Below, one piece after another: positions 5,401 through 6,133 of a stretch of 6,133 nucleotides of DNA (positions are counted from its first letter, which is position 1; each line of letters begins with the position of its first letter). A program made the translations under genes and the position numbers. Under the pieces are notes generated by a model. It was given only the letters and a program-made list of their open reading frames with translations, was not told the DNA's origin and made no database searches. The stretch is from an uncultured Eubacterium sp. Its GTDB lineage: Bacteria; Bacillota; Clostridia; Lachnospirales; Lachnospiraceae. The stretch is taken from the NCBI RefSeq assembly GCF_934295145.1, contig NZ_CAKRAS010000093.1:1-6133 (forward strand), given 5' to 3'.

Positions 5401-5865
5401 TCAGGTTCTCTTCACAAATTCGGTGCGGCACTTTGGACATGTAATACATATCTTGCCCTTTCCCTTTGGCACACGCACTTTCTGTGAACAGTTCGGGCAG
5501 GAGTAAAAACGGTAAATTTTCTTCTGCTCCTGATGAGCTTTCCATTTTACCTGCTTCTGCGCGAAATTAGTAGAACCGCCGTTTCTGCCTTTTTTGAAAA
5601 AACATACGGCGCGATATCTGAAATTCATATATTTCTGATTTTCAGCTGACCGCTTTGCTATATTTTTGGAAAACATGCGATAATAGCACCAGAACAGCAG
5701 CACCAATGCAATAATCTCTACGATTGGTCTGCGAATAAACATTGAAACTACCAGAATGATCAGTGCAACCGTTGATAAAAAACGATTGAGCTGATCCATA
5801 CCATAACGCCCATACATAAATTGTTGAAAACGATTTCTCACCTGTAACACCTCAGCCTTTTTCAT
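5401..5865 (-). CDS. Small membrane protein with C-terminal zinc ribbon
   Basis: This is a 154-residue protein. An N-terminal segment with FMYGRYGMDQLNRFL (16-30) is followed by two hydrophobic helices at about 29-45 and 48-65, joined by the short turn IRRP. The basic linker (66-118) leads to C123-P-N-C126 and C143-P-K-C146, a zinc-ribbon pattern (C140 is extra). The many positive charges after helix 2 place both ends in the cytoplasm by the positive-inside rule. Function is not known; similar zinc ribbons bind RNA, DNA or protein. It is the first gene of the operon, directly downstream of a good promoter. The ATG at 5863-5865 has only a weak GGAA 8 bases upstream. A GTG at codon 9 is preceded by GAGGTG six bases before it and would also give a sensible protein, so the start is uncertain. 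The stop is a tandem TGA-TAA. Confidence 0.82.
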   Translation of the reverse strand: MKKAEVLQVRNRFQQFMYGRYGMDQLNRFLSTVALIILVVSMFIRRPIVEIIALVLLFWCYYRMFSKNIAKRSAENQKYMNFRYRAVCFFKKGRNGGSTNFAQKQVKWKAHQEQKKIYRFYSCPNCSQKVRVPKGKGKICITCPKCRTEFVKRT

Positions 5866-5872
5866 TAATAAA

Positions 5873-5891
5873 GTTCCGTCTTTTTCGGAAC
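5873..5891 (-). promoter_or_regulatory. Leader hairpin that covers the zinc-ribbon gene ribosome binding site
   Basis: On the minus strand GTTCCG (5886-5891) can pair with CGGAAC (5873-5878) around an A-rich 7-base loop, and a flanking G-T pair extends it. The 3' arm contains the GGAA that would serve the ATG at 5863-5865, so folding would lower initiation at that start. There is no T-run after it, so it is not a terminator. Confidence 0.45.
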
Positions 5892-5901
5892 CGATAACCT
5901 T

Positions 5902-5930
5902 ATGTTACAGTTTGTACAAAACGATGTCAA
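5902..5930 (-). promoter_or_regulatory. Sigma-A-type promoter of the zinc-ribbon/DUF5685/J-protein operon
   Basis: A perfect TTGACA (complement of 5925-5930) is followed after 17 bases by TAACAT (complement of 5902-5907). Transcription would begin near 5895, giving a leader of about 30 bases before the first ATG. It lies past the end of rnpB, so the operon need not depend on rnpB read-through. Confidence 0.8.
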
Positions 5931-5977
5931 CCAACCTATTGTCTTTTCACAAACATTTTAGAAAAAGTTAATAGAAC

Positions 5978-5985
5978 AAAAAAAA
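5978..5985 (-). terminator. T8 run after rnpB (probable terminator, with the P1 helix)
   Basis: Eight Ts on the minus strand follow the rnpB 3' region directly. No local hairpin precedes them. The adjacent GCTTGAATTG could be the 3' strand of a long P1 helix whose other strand is at the rnpB 5' end, outside the window, and that helix could serve as the terminator stem. Confidence 0.45.
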
Positions 5986-5986
5986 C

Positions 5987-6133
5987 AATTCAAGCAAAAC
6001 GATAAGCCGGGTTATGTCGTGAATGATCATCTATCCAGGATAACTGTTGCCAGTTATCTCAAGCGACCTACCTAAAGCTGGCGGGCCACGTCAACGCTTT
6101 GTTTCGGTCTTGCTTCGAATGGGGTTTACATGT
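5987..6133 (-). ncRNA. rnpB: RNase P RNA, 3' part (5' end beyond the window)
   Basis: The catalytic RNA of RNase P matures tRNA 5' ends, such as that of the tRNA-Met in this window. Several conserved pieces are visible on the minus strand: GTAAACCCC and GCAAGACCGAA near the start, then GGTAGGTCGCTTGAG. Next is a perfect 8-bp hairpin with a GCAA tetraloop (6039-6058), matching helix P18 with its GNRA loop. It is followed by GATAGATGATC and CACGACATAACCCGGCTTAT, the universal 3' core. The order and spacing resemble the Escherichia coli type A RNA rather than the Bacillus type B. The exact 3' end is uncertain: the core ends near 6002, while pairing in P1 may extend it to about 5987. The gene is truncated by the window edge, not broken. 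Confidence 0.95.

Overview
The window looks like chromosomal housekeeping and near-core DNA from a low-to-moderate GC Clostridia member, most probably Lachnospiraceae. The clues are a fused nuclease/XPD-type helicase, an HPr-like protein without its catalytic histidine, a DUF5685-type protein paired with a J-domain protein, strong TTGACA-type promoters with AT-rich spacers, and an RNase P RNA that resembles type A. No phage, transposase, CRISPR array or integrase gene was found.

Layout from the right end, in the direction of most transcription (minus strand): the 3' part of the RNase P RNA gene (rnpB, cut by the window edge) ends near 5987-6003 and is followed by a T8 run. About 60 bases on, a TTGACA/TAACAT promoter (5902-5930) starts an apparent three-gene operon. 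It encodes a small two-helix membrane protein with a C-terminal zinc ribbon (5401-5865), a DUF5685-type helical protein (4462-5307) and a J-domain protein with a TPR-like region and a Cys-rich hydrophobic tail (3785-4465). The last two genes overlap at GTGA, so they are probably translationally coupled. The leader of the first gene can fold a hairpin over its ribosome binding site.

A plus-strand elongator tRNA-Met (3530-3603) with its own promoter points towards this operon. A 15-bp stem with A/T runs on both sides (3606-3639) can terminate transcription from both directions. The 3046-3529 intergenic stretch is AT-rich. It holds the tRNA promoter on the plus strand and, on the minus strand, two candidate promoters for the HPr-like gene (2788-3015), one with a palindrome over its predicted start site. 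The HPr-like gene has its own terminator (2713-2742). It is followed by the large nuclease-helicase gene (209-2599).

Downstream of the helicase lies a roughly 126-base imperfect palindrome (56-181) that looks like a dispersed miniature or REP-type element.

Functionally, the window combines RNA metabolism (rnpB, tRNA-Met), DNA processing (nuclease-helicase), probable PTS-related regulation (HPr-like) and an uncharacterised module of membrane zinc ribbon, DUF5685 and J-domain proteins. That module and the degenerate HPr are the best candidates for undescribed biology. Family names are assigned from motifs and memory, not from database searches.
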